From Azadirachta indica (Eukaryota > Streptophyta > Magnoliopsida > Sapindales > Meliaceae), in the NCBI GenBank assembly GCA_022749755.1, contig CM040447.1, positions 14,545,087-14,609,086 of the forward strand: a stretch of 64,000 nt of DNA. The letters run 5' to 3'. The notes below the pieces were generated by a model, which saw only the letters and a list, made by a program, of their open reading frames with translations, was not told where the DNA came from and made no database searches. Positions 48,293-61,394 of this stretch are shown one piece after another; position 1 is the stretch's first letter; each line of letters starts with the position of its first letter. A program made the translations under genes and the position numbers.

Positions 48293-51200
48293 CTACGCCT
48301 TGTTTTCGGGCTGCTGACTTCCTTCAGCTGCTAATTTTATTCGCTGGTGATGCTCCTTAACTTTGTAATGTACAACCTCTGTAAACATCTGAGAATCCAA
48401 TACACAGTCCGGGCGGGCATAAACAGCTGCCTGAACGCTGGCAATAAGTTTTGCAATCTCACGGCCAGAGAATCCTTCTGTCTTCTTGGCAGCCTCTCGA
48501 ATCACCTCATCTGACAAGTCTTTTATGGTTATCTTCTGTGGCTGTTTCTTCAACAATCGATGCCACTTAAATGAATTTTCATCTTCATCTTCATCAGAGA
48601 AAAGGTATTTGTTCAAATAGAGTTTCAGCAGCTTGAAACGCTCCTCCTCTCGAGGAAGTGGGAACTCAATCACTTCATCAATTCGGTCAGTGACAGCACT
48701 GTCAAGGTCTCCTGGCCTATTTGTAGCAAGAACAAGAACTATATCCCTGGACTGGTCCCCAGTTCGAAAGAGCAATGCATTTAAAGCACTCCGCTGTGCT
48801 TCACTCATATGTATGCTGTTACGCCTGTCATAGAGAAATAGTATAATTATAATCTTTGTTGCCAGAAGAAACTCAACCCCTATTTTACCAACACTCAGAA
48901 AAATTTGAACGATTGCTCTTAAATATTTTAATGAGAGCTTTAATTTTGCTTTCAGTTGAAAATTGCGGAATTTAGAACACAGGTTAAGATGCACATTTCC
49001 AAGCCAAAAGGAAACTACCTGTCTTAGTTTATGGAAAAAATACTGTAATCTAAAGTCAATTTTAACTTGGAAAATGGAAATATAAGCCACCCAATGGAAA
49101 TTTGCTCAAATGAAGGTATTTCAATCATTTTCAAGCCAGAATTTGATAGAATATCTGAAGAGGGTTGATAACTTACTCGCATAAAAATGCATCAGCCTCG
49201 TCAATAAAAAGCAGCAAGCCTTTCTTTGACTTCTTAGCCCAATCAAATATCTCATGGATCTTGGTAACAGCCTGTGCACCAAGAGGCGCAACATCTCCTC
49301 CTGTCATCATGGCATAATCCAATCCCTGCAGTATACAACCCAAGGTTCAAGATTTTAGAAGTCACATAATTCTTTCAAACCTTTAAAATTTATCTCTTAA
49401 CTGAAAGGAAATCACAAATAGGTTGTTATGCAACAAAGAAATCTAGAGCAAGTTCTCAAAATGTTAAATTTTGATGAAGAGTTACCATGTTTCTACTGAA
49501 TAACTAAGACATCACATGTCCACTGATATTGAATATCCTCATTTATTTCCTGAGGTCTCAGAAGTGTACATTAATGTTTTTCCATTTTATTTGCATGATT
49601 CAAAATAATATAGAAAAGAATATCAAAAACCAATAAAAAAAAATCAATGATAATCAACATCTTGGAAACATCAAAAACATTTTCCTAACTGTTAACGTTA
49701 GTCCATATATGTTTTTCATAGTGCTATTCATGCTTTAGAGATTCAGGCCACCTAAAAGACACAAAAGGATTGTCAGTTTGATAGACTATACACTGAACTG
49801 AAAATGGAAAATAAATTAGCACCAAATATAAAGGCAAAATACATTAGTAACGCCATACTGATTTCCTGGCAATCTCCCTTGCAACCAAAGTTTTTCCAGT
49901 ACCAGGGGGGCCATAAAACATCATGTTGCGAAAGGGTGCATGGTGAATCTTGGTGTTTGCAGTCGCTTTAGCAAGATGCTCTATCCTCCTTTGTAGTGAA
50001 GGATGGAGAACAATGTCTCCATTATGCTTTATATTTTCGACCGGCCCTCCTGCCCCATTTGATGTCTTACTCCAAAAACCCTTGTTCCTTGCTTGAGAAA
50101 ATAATCCTGACCATGGAAATTTGCCCATGGATGATTCTCGAATTAGTGATGGCTGTCCTAGCATCCTGTTGATATAGCCCCAGGTAACCCTAGCACCTTC
50201 TCTGTTGACACAGCAACGAAATTAAAGAGTTCAGACAATGAATCCAACTATAATTGATCACCATTAGAAAGGGTTCACACAGGTTCAGGAATCAAATATC
50301 TCAATTTAATTGAGCTATGGCACCAAAAGAATAACTGCTCCAAAGCAAAGTTGAAAAGGCCAACAAAACCAATAAATATCAGAGCTGTTGGCAGCAATAA
50401 TTTGCAATGTAATTAATTGCTTCACCTTCTTTACCAAATAATTCACGGACTACCATCAGTGAGTGTATATGACTTAATCCTAGCAGGGCCAGTAATCATT
50501 AACATGAGTTCCAGCGCAGATGTGAAAGTTATAGTGTAGGTTCTGGTACAATGATATCAGAGGTGGGAATGGCCATGTTGTGGTATTATGGCATTATAGG
50601 TGGTCAAAATGCTATGGTGGTTTCGCTCTATCATGCTACTTAAGAGCACGCCTCTACATGAGCAACCGCTTGGTGCGTTGTGTTTGTACCCATATCTTAC
50701 AAACTGGATGAGGCATAAACAAACTTTCCACATCAATATTTTGCGATGCAACACATACCTATATTTGCATCCCAGTTATAATAAGTTTTCTAAAGACAAC
50801 ATATACAATAGAAAAAGTACCATGCAGACAAAGTATATTGTATCTCAAAGAAACTGAAACTCAAGTTAGTGGCGCAGAGGAAAAAAGCATGCATACCTAG
50901 TTGTATAAATTCCTGCAGCCAATGCAGTAGCTCCTCCGACAGTCATAATCAACTTATTCCTATCAGTCAATAAAGTCCTAAAACCCTCTGCAAATTTTAT
51001 TAAAGAGAAGGTTAGGCCAGGTGCAAGTTTTATTAATAAACGAAAAAAGAAAGAGATGCAAAATGTATATGTGCAAGAGCATAACTTTTATGAGCAAAGC
51101 AATATATTATGCTTCGAGACTCAACCCATGCATAATTTCAAGTATATACATTTGCAAAATTCAGGCATTAGATATTGTAAAGTGGAAAGTAGTAGTCTCC

Positions 51201-54103
51201 AGGAATAATTTAGATAATCATAACATATATGCAGGGGCAATAAAAGCAATGTCAGAAAATATCTTAAAAAGGACAAGACTTAAGAACAAGACATTTCATT
51301 GCACCAATGACTTACATGTAAGTTTTATAATTTTCAGAACTTCTCTATCGCATTACTATAGGATATATACTAGCAAAAACGAAAGTATGTACTCAAACTT
51401 TACTTCACTCTACAGCGTAGATGTAGTAGAATGTACATTCATTATGCTCTAACACAATAAGACCAGATTGCGAATACTAAGGGTAGAATTCTGTTGTGCA
51501 TAGCAAGTTATCCGCAAACAAAAATGCTTAACCGATTAACTACCGAACTGCATGGGCAGATAAATAGATGGTGCCAAATTCTTAATTTATGCAGAAGTGG
51601 AAAAAGAATGAGTAGAGAGCTTCTATATGCTTCATTCAATTTTAACCTGCTTTCGGAACAACAGCATTCAAACTCTCTCCAGAGAAAAAATAAATAGTTT
51701 GAAGATGAATTTTCTTTAAATCTACTAACACATATCTAGCCTCCGTCATCCCAAAATTCATGATGGAACAATATCAAATATTTTCTATTATGGAATGAAA
51801 ACATAGTCAGGAGGAAATCTGTGACTGTAATATTATCTAGTATTTTACATAGCTTCAGGCATCTACCAAAAGGAATATGTTTCAGCATGAACCAATTGCA
51901 CGGAAAACACTTGTATTCTAGAAGACTATATCCCCGAGAAAAGACCCAATATGTGTTAATACTGAATAACTGAATATTTGATGCATTCAAATAACAATAT
52001 GCCACGCTTTGGCAATTAGAGCAGATACATACAGCAATCCAGAGAAAGAAGTTACTCAGTCAGAAGTCAGCAAGCAAATTATGACTAGGAGTTACACTCA
52101 AGAAAACACTTAATGTATACCACCTAGTAAACAAATCAACTGATACAACAATTAACAATGATACAAAAATGTGTTACCAGTTGCATACCTTCAATGTGAC
52201 TAAAAGTGGTGTTAATTGCAGCAAGCCATTTGTCTCTTTCACTATTAATCCGTTCTACAAGCATTCTCCTGTTATGGTCCTCAGTCAATTTAGCTTCATG
52301 GGCTCGCCCTTCAGCCTCAGCCATGGCCTTAACCCTAACGGTTTCCCTTTCTATTTCAGCCCTTTCCTTTTCAGTCTGACGCTGCTGAGCCTGGATTTGC
52401 TCCTCCGAAGATCGTCTTGCTTGTTCTTTTCGTGTAGAAGACTGTTCTTGCATGTTAACCAGTTCAACATTATGCCGCCTCTGAGCTTCATGATCTGTCT
52501 GCAAAACAGGACAATACCATAACACATAAATTGCAGAAATATTTGAGTCAAGTAGAAAGGAATTCTAGAACAAGAGCTCATAAGAAAGCTTAGTCAATTT
52601 GCTCTGATCCTCCTTTAATTTTCAACAAATAAAACAATGGATGTCTAATTTTAATCATTTTAAAGATTCAAAGAATCATGTAAAACGAAGCTGGAAATGA
52701 AGTAGCTGAGGCTCAGCTAGTTGACAACCAAGTGTTTAGCAATTTGATAAGTTCTTTCTACAAAGAGGAAGAATTTTTCAAACCAACTCATTAATCCCAA
52801 ATGTTGTTATAATAAGTGTATAAAGAAGGTTGCTTCATGCACCTGCATTCTTTTCCTGGCTAACTCGTCTTCATTTCGCAGCATTTGCGCTTTTACTTGT
52901 GCTTGTTGCTGCACTAGATTTCTTTGTTCTTCTGCCAACTTTCTCTGTCTTTCCTGCCAATCCCAATGGTCACATTATAAATTAAAATATGGAGGCGACA
53001 TAGACATTTATACAACAAAAATTTTCTGTTGTGATGCTGTATATGAAGAAATTCAGCACGCTGCAAAAATGAAAGTTCCAACCACCGTAATATAATACAA
53101 CATATACATCAAATTTAGTGTGAAAATAGAATTACAAAAACGTAATTATCAAAATGCATATATAAGAAAAGGACTGTAGTAAGACAAGGGCTGTAATTAT
53201 GGTGACAAATGGGACAAATGGGAATTAAGGGCGTGAAGAGGAATTTTGTGCAAATCCTACAAGATAAAGTTGAAGGTCCATGTTAATAACTAGCCAACTT
53301 AAGATTATAAACATAAAGCTTATATACCAAGAACCACAATCGTTTTTAGAAAAATTAGATCCAGTGGCCAGCAATAGAGAAAAAAATGGCAGAGAAAACA
53401 CAAGTAGATGACAACTACTTAACAACGCAAGCAAAATTCAGTAAGACAAACCAAAGCAGAATCTGCAAGATGTGCATGGAACCAATCTTTAGCACTCACA
53501 ATATCATTTTGAGCTTGAATTGCTTCGTAATGAACTTTCTCAGCAGCTAACTCTGCCAGCCGGCTTTGTTCCTGCTTTCTCATAACATCAAAAACCTGTT
53601 GAACGAAAATGAATTTCAACTATCGTTACTCCATCTAACAATTTAACAGAATCAATAAAAGTAAACTCATGCTGCATTTAGCAGCAATCAGCGAGAAAAT
53701 ACGCTTTGTTTTACTTTACATTTAAAAATTAACAATTTACAGTTCAAATGGTGATTCGTTCTTTTTCATTCTTTTCCTCGTCAACTAAACAAAACACCAA
53801 ATCAATAACAAAGTATATAACCTCTTTGGCGTGACGCGAGCTATTGATTTCGCGAAGAGCTTTGGCGGCTCTCTCCAAAGCCTCGGGATCGAATCCCGAC
53901 CCTTTCGGCTCTTCAGCCTCTCCCGATATCTTCGCATTTTCTGTTTGATCCGCTTGATTATTGCTACTCGAAGAAGGCAGAGCAGGAGAAGAGAAGAAAG
54001 AAAATCGGGACGAAGCATCGGCGTACGCACGGTTTGAGGCCGTGGCCAGGGAAGCCACCGCTGCGGCCACTGCTAAACAGGAAGGTAATTTTGAGGCAGC
54101 CAT
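48293..54103 (-). CDS. ATAD3: ATAD3-type mitochondrial AAA ATPase, 8 exons
   Basis: A predicted inner-mitochondrial-membrane AAA+ ATPase of the ATAD3 family, linked to nucleoid organisation and membrane architecture. Exons: 54103-53822, 53595-53500, 52953-52843, 52498-52189, 50987-50897, 50201-49859, 49325-49177, 48824-48293. The sum is 1914 nt, or 637 aa, typical for plant ATAD3. The N-terminus is followed by a long charged coiled-coil (residues about 75-270, rich in Glu/Arg/Gln), the ATAD3_N region. A hydrophobic segment, [17 protein letters not shown], lies near 275-295. The AAA module has Walker A GPPGTGKT (394-401), Walker [10 protein letters not shown], sensor [10 protein letters not shown] and [12 protein letters not shown]. 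The C-terminal helical lid includes [18 protein letters not shown]. All catalytic motifs are intact. The first ATG ([15 protein letters not shown]) agrees with the family start. Confidence 0.94.
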
Positions 54104-57100
54104 AGGTAATTATTAAGTAATTATTCGATGTTATTAATTAAAATTAGGGTTTGAATTTGGGTGTTCATGAGACAGTCAGGGTTTTTAGGGTTTTGCGTCT
54201 GGCGCGAGAGCATAAACCCTCGCTAACAGCGTTTAAACGGAAACTGTTGCAATTGCGTGGAGAAAAATCCATTCGGGAAAATGAAACGGCATCGCTTTGT
54301 CAAGCGGTAAGAGTGGGCCCTAGGCAGCGTAGCGGGACTCTTGGTGCTTGGGGGTTTTACGTTCTCGTTCTAGTTCAGAGTTTCGATTGTTCCCGAATCG
54401 GGGTTAAGGATTGTCCCTCACCCTTCGCCAAACAGGCAAGGTTATGTTATTTTATAGGATAATTATCAAATAAATCCCTGTAGTTTGTAAGCGTAGTATC
54501 AATCCAGAATTTTCCTGGCCATCGAGCTCCGACCTTCCTTGGCAAAGAACCGAAAACTATTTTTGTTTTTTTTGTTTTCGGAATAATTTCAACTTGCTAC
54601 CCAACTTTAAGTTGTATTTTATTATAATAATATAACAAGTATTATCATGCTATACTACAGTCTAAACATATCGCAATTATCTCAATGAACAATAAATTTG
54701 GAATGTTCATCCACAAAAATTTTAGGGAGAGAGTTGAATAACTATTTTGTCCTTAATATTATCATATAGCATAAACGTATAAAAATATCCTTAATATATT
54801 TTGTCATCTAACTTATTAAAATACTTGTTTTCATTATAAACTGTAATGTAATGTTTTGATATTTATTGTATCACAATAAAATATTGTCAAAAGTCAAACA
54901 ATTATATGAAATTATCTTAAAAAAAGTTAAAATTTTAAAATAGAATAAAAAAATCTAAGCCTAATTTTTTAATTAGATTCAAAATCTTAATGTTTATCTC
55001 CTTCATGATTTTAGCAATCCTACTACCATTACCAACAATTGTCTGCCATATGCGAACATTACTAGTTGTCGATGATTTTGGAGTGACGAAAAAGATTTAG
55101 TTAAAAGAGTAAAAGGAATGACATTGGTTAACAGTAAGTTTGGCGACGATTTTGAAAAGAGTATAAGAAGTTAAGTGGTGGATGATTTGAGATTCAAGAG
55201 AAGAAGAAGAAAAGAAGAAGGAGATAATGTCTTATGAAGGAGAATAAAGAACGAGAACAGAGTTGGGCTTTTCTTCTGTGAACAAAAAGAAGGGAAAATA
55301 GGTAGAGATGTTTCTTAATTAAGGTAGTAGATAAGAACTCAAATTTAAATTAAATTGAGATAACAATATTTGTGTCAATAAATTTTTTAATTTGTCTCTA
55401 AACTCTTTGGAAAAAGTAAAAAATGTTTTTTCTTTTGAATTCTATCGAAAAGACAATTTTATCTTTTTACCATTAAATTTGTTTAGATAAATATTACGAA
55501 TTTATATCTTGTTGAGATATATATGTCTTTTTTATATATTATAATGTAGAGTGTGAATATTTGTTATATCACAATGAGATATCGCCTAAAATTAAGTAGT
55601 CAGATGAAATTATTTCTTTTTTTTAACGAAAAGACGATTTTACTCTCTCACCGTTAAATTTTTTTGAACAAACGTTATAAATCTGTAATTCGTTGAAATA
55701 TTTATCATTTTTTTAGAGTATAGTGTGGCGTCAAAATATTTACTGTATTACAATAAGATACAAGTTAAAATTAAGTAATTAATCAAAAATATCTTTTTTT
55801 TTTTAAGTCACTCATGGTTATGGAATTATGAGATAATCAATATTTTTTTTCTTAAAAAGAATTTAAGACACCATATAAACCTAATATAGATATTTTATTT
55901 GGTTAGTAATAATATTAAATTATATAGTTCTTATTTCATCAACTTTGAACAAAAAATAATTATCCTTTGGAAAAATTATAATGAACAACCTCTTGAATAA
56001 TAATTAAATATAACATTTTTTCCTAAATTATAAATAAAATTGAATAGTAGTGATATCATATACAAACAATTATATAAATACATGCCCTGTACTTTTAGGA
56101 GAGTTAAAAAAAATTGTATATTAGTTTATATTACTAAATTTGAATGGTTCTAAATTTTATTTGTGTTTTTGTTTACAACATTTTAGTATAAATATCGAAA
56201 AAAAATTAATGATATAACATATTATATTTTTATAAATAATTAGATCAATTCTATATGTTAGAAATTAAAAATAAATAAAATTTATACCAGTATGTTTAAA
56301 ATTATGGTTAGAAACACTAAAATAAAACACAAGTGTAATTATTAATAAAATCATTAACATCATTTGACATAATAATTGCATAACTCATAAACATAACATA
56401 ATAAACTATCTCACAATTTATTAATTTTCCATTATTTTCCTAGCAAACAAACATCAATTAAAATAGTAGAAAATATGAGAAATAACAATTAGACAACGGT
56501 GCTCATCATTGTTATTATTAATATTAGCATCCCACCAGGTCAAGTTATTTGCATTGTCAAAAATATACAGCATTACCTACCAATACCAGCTCACTCACAC
56601 TATTATATATCTTACATTACATTGTATTACTTTCGTCATTCAAATTCAATTAGATTAAGATTGAGACTGAAATTTTGTGTTTCATATTCACATGCATCAT
56701 TCTTCTTCTCCACCTCTCATGACTAAATTGACCAAGAAATATCGTAATCAAAATTAAGAAAATTAATGTAATATTCATTATTAATTGCTTGAATCAATAT
56801 GTACGTGTGTGTGTGTGTATATAAATATATATAGAGAGTAATTTCTAATAGTCCATGTTAAAGTACTGCCGAGTGCTTTTGGAAAATTTAGAATTAATTA
56901 ATTAATTAGCACGAAATATAATATATATATGTATATATATATACAAACTTAGAACTATTACATGTACCTGCAGCTTTTTCAGAACATTCCTTTATAATAC
57001 TCGATCGTTACATGCTCAAATTTCATGAGGATTTTTTTAAGAGTGAGATTAATTTACTCATAGCTTCATAAAATTTAAATAGATAGCACGTGGAATAATA

Positions 57101-57390
57101 TGAGGCTAACATAAGGTTGGTGCTATTAATAAAATAAGAATTGGTTGATAGCTAACTAGGTTCTTAAAGCTTTCTTTTCAAAAGGTGAATTATTAATTAC
57201 CTATACTTCATGAATATTAATAGTATTTGTCAAATCATTTAATAATAATATACTAAATAAATCAAAATACAATAAACTCTTTTTTTCATAATTAGAATTT
57301 TATTTTTAGAATACTAATTTTAAAATGTCAAATAAAAAATATTAATTTTATTTTCATTTTTGTTCGTGACAAGAGCACCAATTGAGAACA
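54104..57390. other. Intergenic, AT-rich with diverged tandem repeats
   Basis: ATAD3 upstream region (54104-54460, GC-balanced) followed by very AT-rich DNA. Diverged repeats occupy about 54735-55800. The 103-aa plus frame at 54151-54462 is in the likely promoter/leader zone of ATAD3 on the other strand and has no motif. Confidence 0.55.
55445..55805. repeat. Two diverged ~181-bp tandem units (third partial unit at ~54735-54920)
   Basis: The unit at 55445 (CGAAAAGACAATTTTATC..., ACCATTAAATTT) recurs at 55626 (CGAAAAGACGATTTTACT..., ACCGTTAAATTT). Both continue to a CACAATGAGATA / TACAATAAGATA block and an AAAATTAAGTA block. A related block with TATCACAATAAAATATTGTC occurs near 54880. Non-coding. 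Confidence 0.7.
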
Positions 57391-58211
57391 AGGGTGAGTT
57401 TGAGAGTACTTATTAGCAGTCCATAAGTGCTGATTACCACTTGTAAAATGATAAATCATGTGTTTGACAAATTTTAGTAAAAGTGCTTATTAAAAAAAAT
57501 TAGCACTTGAAGTGATTATTTTACTAGTAAAAATTTGGTGTTTTCTCAAATTAACACTTCAAATATTTAAAAGGGTAGCACTTGTATAATTAATGAAAAT
57601 TTTATTTTTTCAAAATATCTCTAAACAAATTTGAAAAATTACATTTTTCAAATATTTAATTTTTTTAAGTTAAGTAGATTTTAATTTAGATGATTATATA
57701 TATTAGTACATGATGGGTTACATTAGATATTTAGAGATATATTATTTATTATATTTTTTCTTTTTAGATGAATAAATTATTAAAATTGATACATTATTTG
57801 TGTTTATGACATTTATAATTTTATTTATATTTTAATATTTAGAAGATAATTAATATTATTGAACTTGTAGTTATTATAACAAAAAAAAAATATTTTTTTT
57901 AGATTATTAAAGTTAGTAGTTATTTTCATAACAAATTTTTTATTGAATTTTTTAGAATATTTGTTTTTATTAAAAATATTTCTATATAACTATATTACTT
58001 ATTTTAATATATATATATATTTTTTAGTAATTTGTCAATATAAAAGTACTTTTTTAATTATATCTCCAAACACCTAATTTAGCATTCATAAATACTTTTA
58101 AAGATTGTTAACTAAATGCTTATTAAGTAGTTTTTCAAAAAATGCTAAAAGAAAAAAGTGTTAAAAGTACTAATTATATTAATACTTATTCTTTAATGCC
58201 AAACTTACCCT
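57391..58211. mobile_element. MITE-like element with terminal inverted repeats
   Basis: The left end AGGGTGAGTTTG (57391-57402) matches the reverse complement of the right end CAAACTTACCCT (58200-58211) at 11 of 12 bases. Subterminal sequences on both sides carry related TACTTATTAG / AGTACTTTTA motifs in inverted order. The interior is AT-rich with no coding capacity. No clear target-site duplication was found, so superfamily (hAT-like or other) is undecided. Confidence 0.6.
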
Positions 58212-59601
58212 AAGATTGATTGTGCCCTCGTAACTTGTCTAGCTTTTGGTTTCAAAATTTATGTATAAAACTTGTTTGATCAGTGTCTACATTTTTAAAA
58301 GGCATAAAAAATAGATTTTTATATTTACTATAACTAGATACGAGAAAATAACTGGTATTTATTTAGATCCAAAACTTTTAAATGTCTTTACTCCTCGTTG
58401 ATATATGTTTTTATAGTTTAAAACTATATTAATTAAAAATATTTATAAGTGAAATAAAAATATTATAAATGCCATTTACTATTAACTTAAAAAAGAATGT
58501 TAATGACAGATTTTTATAATGTTTAATGATAAAAAAAATCTATTCTTTTTTTTTTTTTAATTATTAAATTATGTTAATTAGCAAAATTAAAAAGAATTAA
58601 ATGTCCGTTTGATTTAACTTTTTTATTAGTAAAAAGAGTTTTTTCATACTAAAAACTCTTTTCAAATTTTTGAATGTATTTGATTGGCATTAAAGAATAG
58701 TTTTTAATTTTCTTTTTAGTAGAAGAATATTAAATTTGAGTTTTTAACAGTAAAATTTTAAATTTTTTTAAAAGAAAAAAATTATTTAAAATACTTTGTT
58801 TCTTTTAAATAAAATATTAAAAATTTGTTTATTAAAATACTTATTTTTTTGAAATAAGTCATTTGTAATAACCAAATAATTAATAAATTTTTATTAAAAA
58901 CTCTAGTTATAAAAGTTTTGTCGATAATAAAAACTCTAATTATAGAAATTTTATTAATAAAAGCTTTAACTTAAAAAAACTATATTTCAAAAGTTACAGT
59001 AAGTAGATATTTAGAATGCTTATTTTACAAATCAAAATAAATAAATTAAAAAAATTACCGCTCTCAGATGTATATTTTTTACGTAGACATATATGCATAA
59101 AATAAATATTCAAAAAATACGTGGTCACTATTTTTCTCATTTTTAATCATTCCTACTTGATCGTGATCTAAATATTTTCATTAACATTGAATAGAAGAAA
59201 CAAAGAACGATAACAGAAGTATCATCGAATCCGCAAAGGAGCATATACATAAAAGAGAAAAACTTCATTTTTGCTTTTCATTTTTTATTACAAGATAAAA
59301 TGCATCAATTAGAAAGATACACCCATAGATTTTTTTCAAATCAGTCTTTACGTATTATTATATTAAATTTAGCCCATGAATTCTTGTATAGTACAAAGAT
59401 CCTTTACAAGATTAATTTTTACAGTCTATTCTATACATGGATTCATAATAACAATATATACAAGTCTGGTATGTATATATATGTATATATGTATGTGATG
59501 GTTTTTCATATTAATTAAGGGACAAAGAAACTAAAGTGTTGAAATCATAATTCATTAATTCATTATGGAAACACGATACAAGCTGCAGCAAAGATTCAAA
59601 C

Positions 59602-59635
<34 letters not shown>

Positions 59636-59639
59636 ATTA
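58212..59639. other. Intergenic, AT-rich, no gene seen
   Basis: Very AT-rich DNA with short internal near-repeats (AAAACTCTAATTATAGAAAT-like and AAAACTCTAGTTATAAAAGT-like around 58905-58960) and (AT)n at 59605-59634. Possibly decayed transposon sequence. No open frame with a motif. Confidence 0.55.
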
Positions 59640-60985
59640 ATAGAGCAGAGGCAAGACACAGTAGTCGAAGAAAATAAAGCAGAAGCAGCAGCAGCAATAC
59701 AAATACATATAAGTAGGACAACGGCTACTTCAACAATATATGTAGAGTGGGCGACAGCATCATCAGCTCCAACTAATACTTCAGTTCATCTACTATATTT
59801 TTTCCACAATAAACTGCTGACGAGTTACATAGTTCTTCCACTCGCTATACATAAGAGTGGAGTTTCAAACCCTTAAATCAAAGAGCCTGCAGCAGAAAGG
59901 ATTAAGAAATTAAAATATTAAATTAAGTTTGATGTTATTAGTAAATAGGCAATGGCAGAATGAGTTGAATTTGGCCCACAGACCTAGAGACAAACTTTAA
60001 TTAAAAACTTTGCCAAAAGGTTACAAACATTAATTTAATCAAGTTAAATTAACTGTCAAGAAGATTATCAGTTCATAAATTTGAGCAATAAATTAAATGA
60101 TAAGCAAACCAAAAGTTCCAGATAGGTTGGAAAAGTTGTGTTGTCTTATAATTAAGAGAAGGGAAGACAAAGTGAGAAATATATATATAATAATAAATAA
60201 AAGGATAGTTTAAGTTGGGGGTTTACAAGAGAATCCTCATGGAAATCAAAAAGTGATGCCAGTGTTTAGTATCTGATCACATGGCCGTAAGGGTTTAATA
60301 TTGTTTAAACTTGTAACAGCAGTGAGATGATCTCTACTTGGCATGTTATCTGAAAAGAGTAAGATTAAGATTTCATGTGGCCTTTCTTCGGCTTAATTAG
60401 CTAGGGACAGGACAGAACAGGATAACAAGTTGAACTTGTATGGACTACTGGAATGTGGTCAGGAACTGCCTTTTTCTCTAATATTTAATAATGCAATATA
60501 TATATGGTCTAATGATCAGTTGACGGAGCTCCAGGACCACTTAGATGAAGGTCTTTCGGAGTTCCCCATCTTTGCTTTTCTGGATTATATATTCCATGGC
60601 CCCACTGCAATTTGATTGCTCTAAAAGATTTTGAAGATAATACATATACATACGGTACACAGTATGATTGTGAGTTTCTGAGGTTTCATAGAGCTTGAAA
60701 ACAAGGTATGTATTACCTTTTTTATTTAACACAATTAATTAGCAGGAGTTTCCCCACTGATCTCAGAAGCTTAGCATCATTATCATTTGATATGCAGATT
60801 ATTAGTGCGTAAAGTACTGTGGTTGACTGCTTGATTATGTAGGATAATTGTGGATTAATGGTGCAAATATGGAATATTATCATATTGGAACTGTTGAAAC
60901 ATGCAGAAAATATATATATATATATATATGTATTAAAAAGATGATATTGAAAATTACCTTATGCTCTTTGATCTATCTTCATGAC
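59640..60985 (-). other. Putative 3' UTR of the RADIALIS-like gene with an intron
   Basis: Just after the stop codon the minus strand reads GAGCATAAG|GTAATTTTC (donor at about 60957), and CTTTCTGCTGCAG|GCTC near 59885 is a good acceptor. This suggests a roughly 1.07-kb intron within the 3' UTR and a terminal exon from about 59884 down to about 59640. It is inferred from splice signals only. Confidence 0.4.
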
Positions 60986-61240
60986 TCAGTCACTGCTTCC
61001 AGTTGAACGATAATTGGGATGGGGATACTTGCCGGCCTCAATATCCCTGATATCCTTAACCAGGACTTCATAATGTTTTTTCACTTCTTCAACGGTTTTC
61101 CCGCCCACAGCCCTGGCAATATTCTGCCAGCGGTCAGGGGTTTCCTTGTCATAAACGGCCAGGGCTCTTTCGAACTGTTTGTTCTGTTTAACAGTCCAGG
61201 TGGAGGTAGAGTTACGAGTATTGAGAGAGTTGGAAGCCAT
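60986..61240 (-). CDS. RL: RADIALIS-like SANT/MYB protein
   Basis: A small single-repeat SANT/MYB protein of the RAD/RL family. Founding member RADIALIS competes with larger MYB proteins for partners in floral asymmetry, while other RL genes act in various tissues. It is 84 aa in one exon. The SANT domain runs at about residues 13-66: [39 protein letters not shown], then [21 protein letters not shown] and the tail [10 protein letters not shown]. The three SANT tryptophan positions read W15, W38 and Y57 (HYEVL), as in RL proteins. The start was chosen at [10 protein letters not shown] because family members begin here, but the frame stays open upstream to an ATG at 61345. The specific RL paralogue cannot be named. 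Confidence 0.92.
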   Translation of the reverse strand: MASNSLNTRNSTSTWTVKQNKQFERALAVYDKETPDRWQNIARAVGGKTVEEVKKHYEVLVKDIRDIEAGKYPHPNYRSTGSSD

Positions 61241-61384
61241 TTGTGAAAACAAAAAGAGAGAAAAAGTTGAGAGAATATCACAGAAAAGGGAGAGTATGGA
61301 AGACTGTGTTGCAGTCAAGGAAATTAAAGAAGAGGACTTGATCAAGTCAAGGGGATGGTATGCAAGAGAGAGCTATGAAGTGCT

Positions 61385-61394
61385 CCTTATAAGC
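61385..61394 (-). promoter_or_regulatory. Putative TATA box of the RADIALIS-like gene
   Basis: On the minus strand GCTTATAAGGAG is located about 145 bases upstream of the chosen ATG, which would give a leader of about 115 nt. If so, the upstream in-frame ATG at 61345 would lie at or very near the transcription start. Confidence 0.4.

Noticed and set aside
51021..51452. 143-aa plus-strand frame
   Set aside because: It lies in the intron between ATAD3 exons 4 and 5 on the opposite strand and has no domain or codon bias.
52169..52522. 117-aa plus-strand frame
   Set aside because: It is the antisense shadow of ATAD3 exon 4, whose coiled-coil codons leave the opposite strand open.
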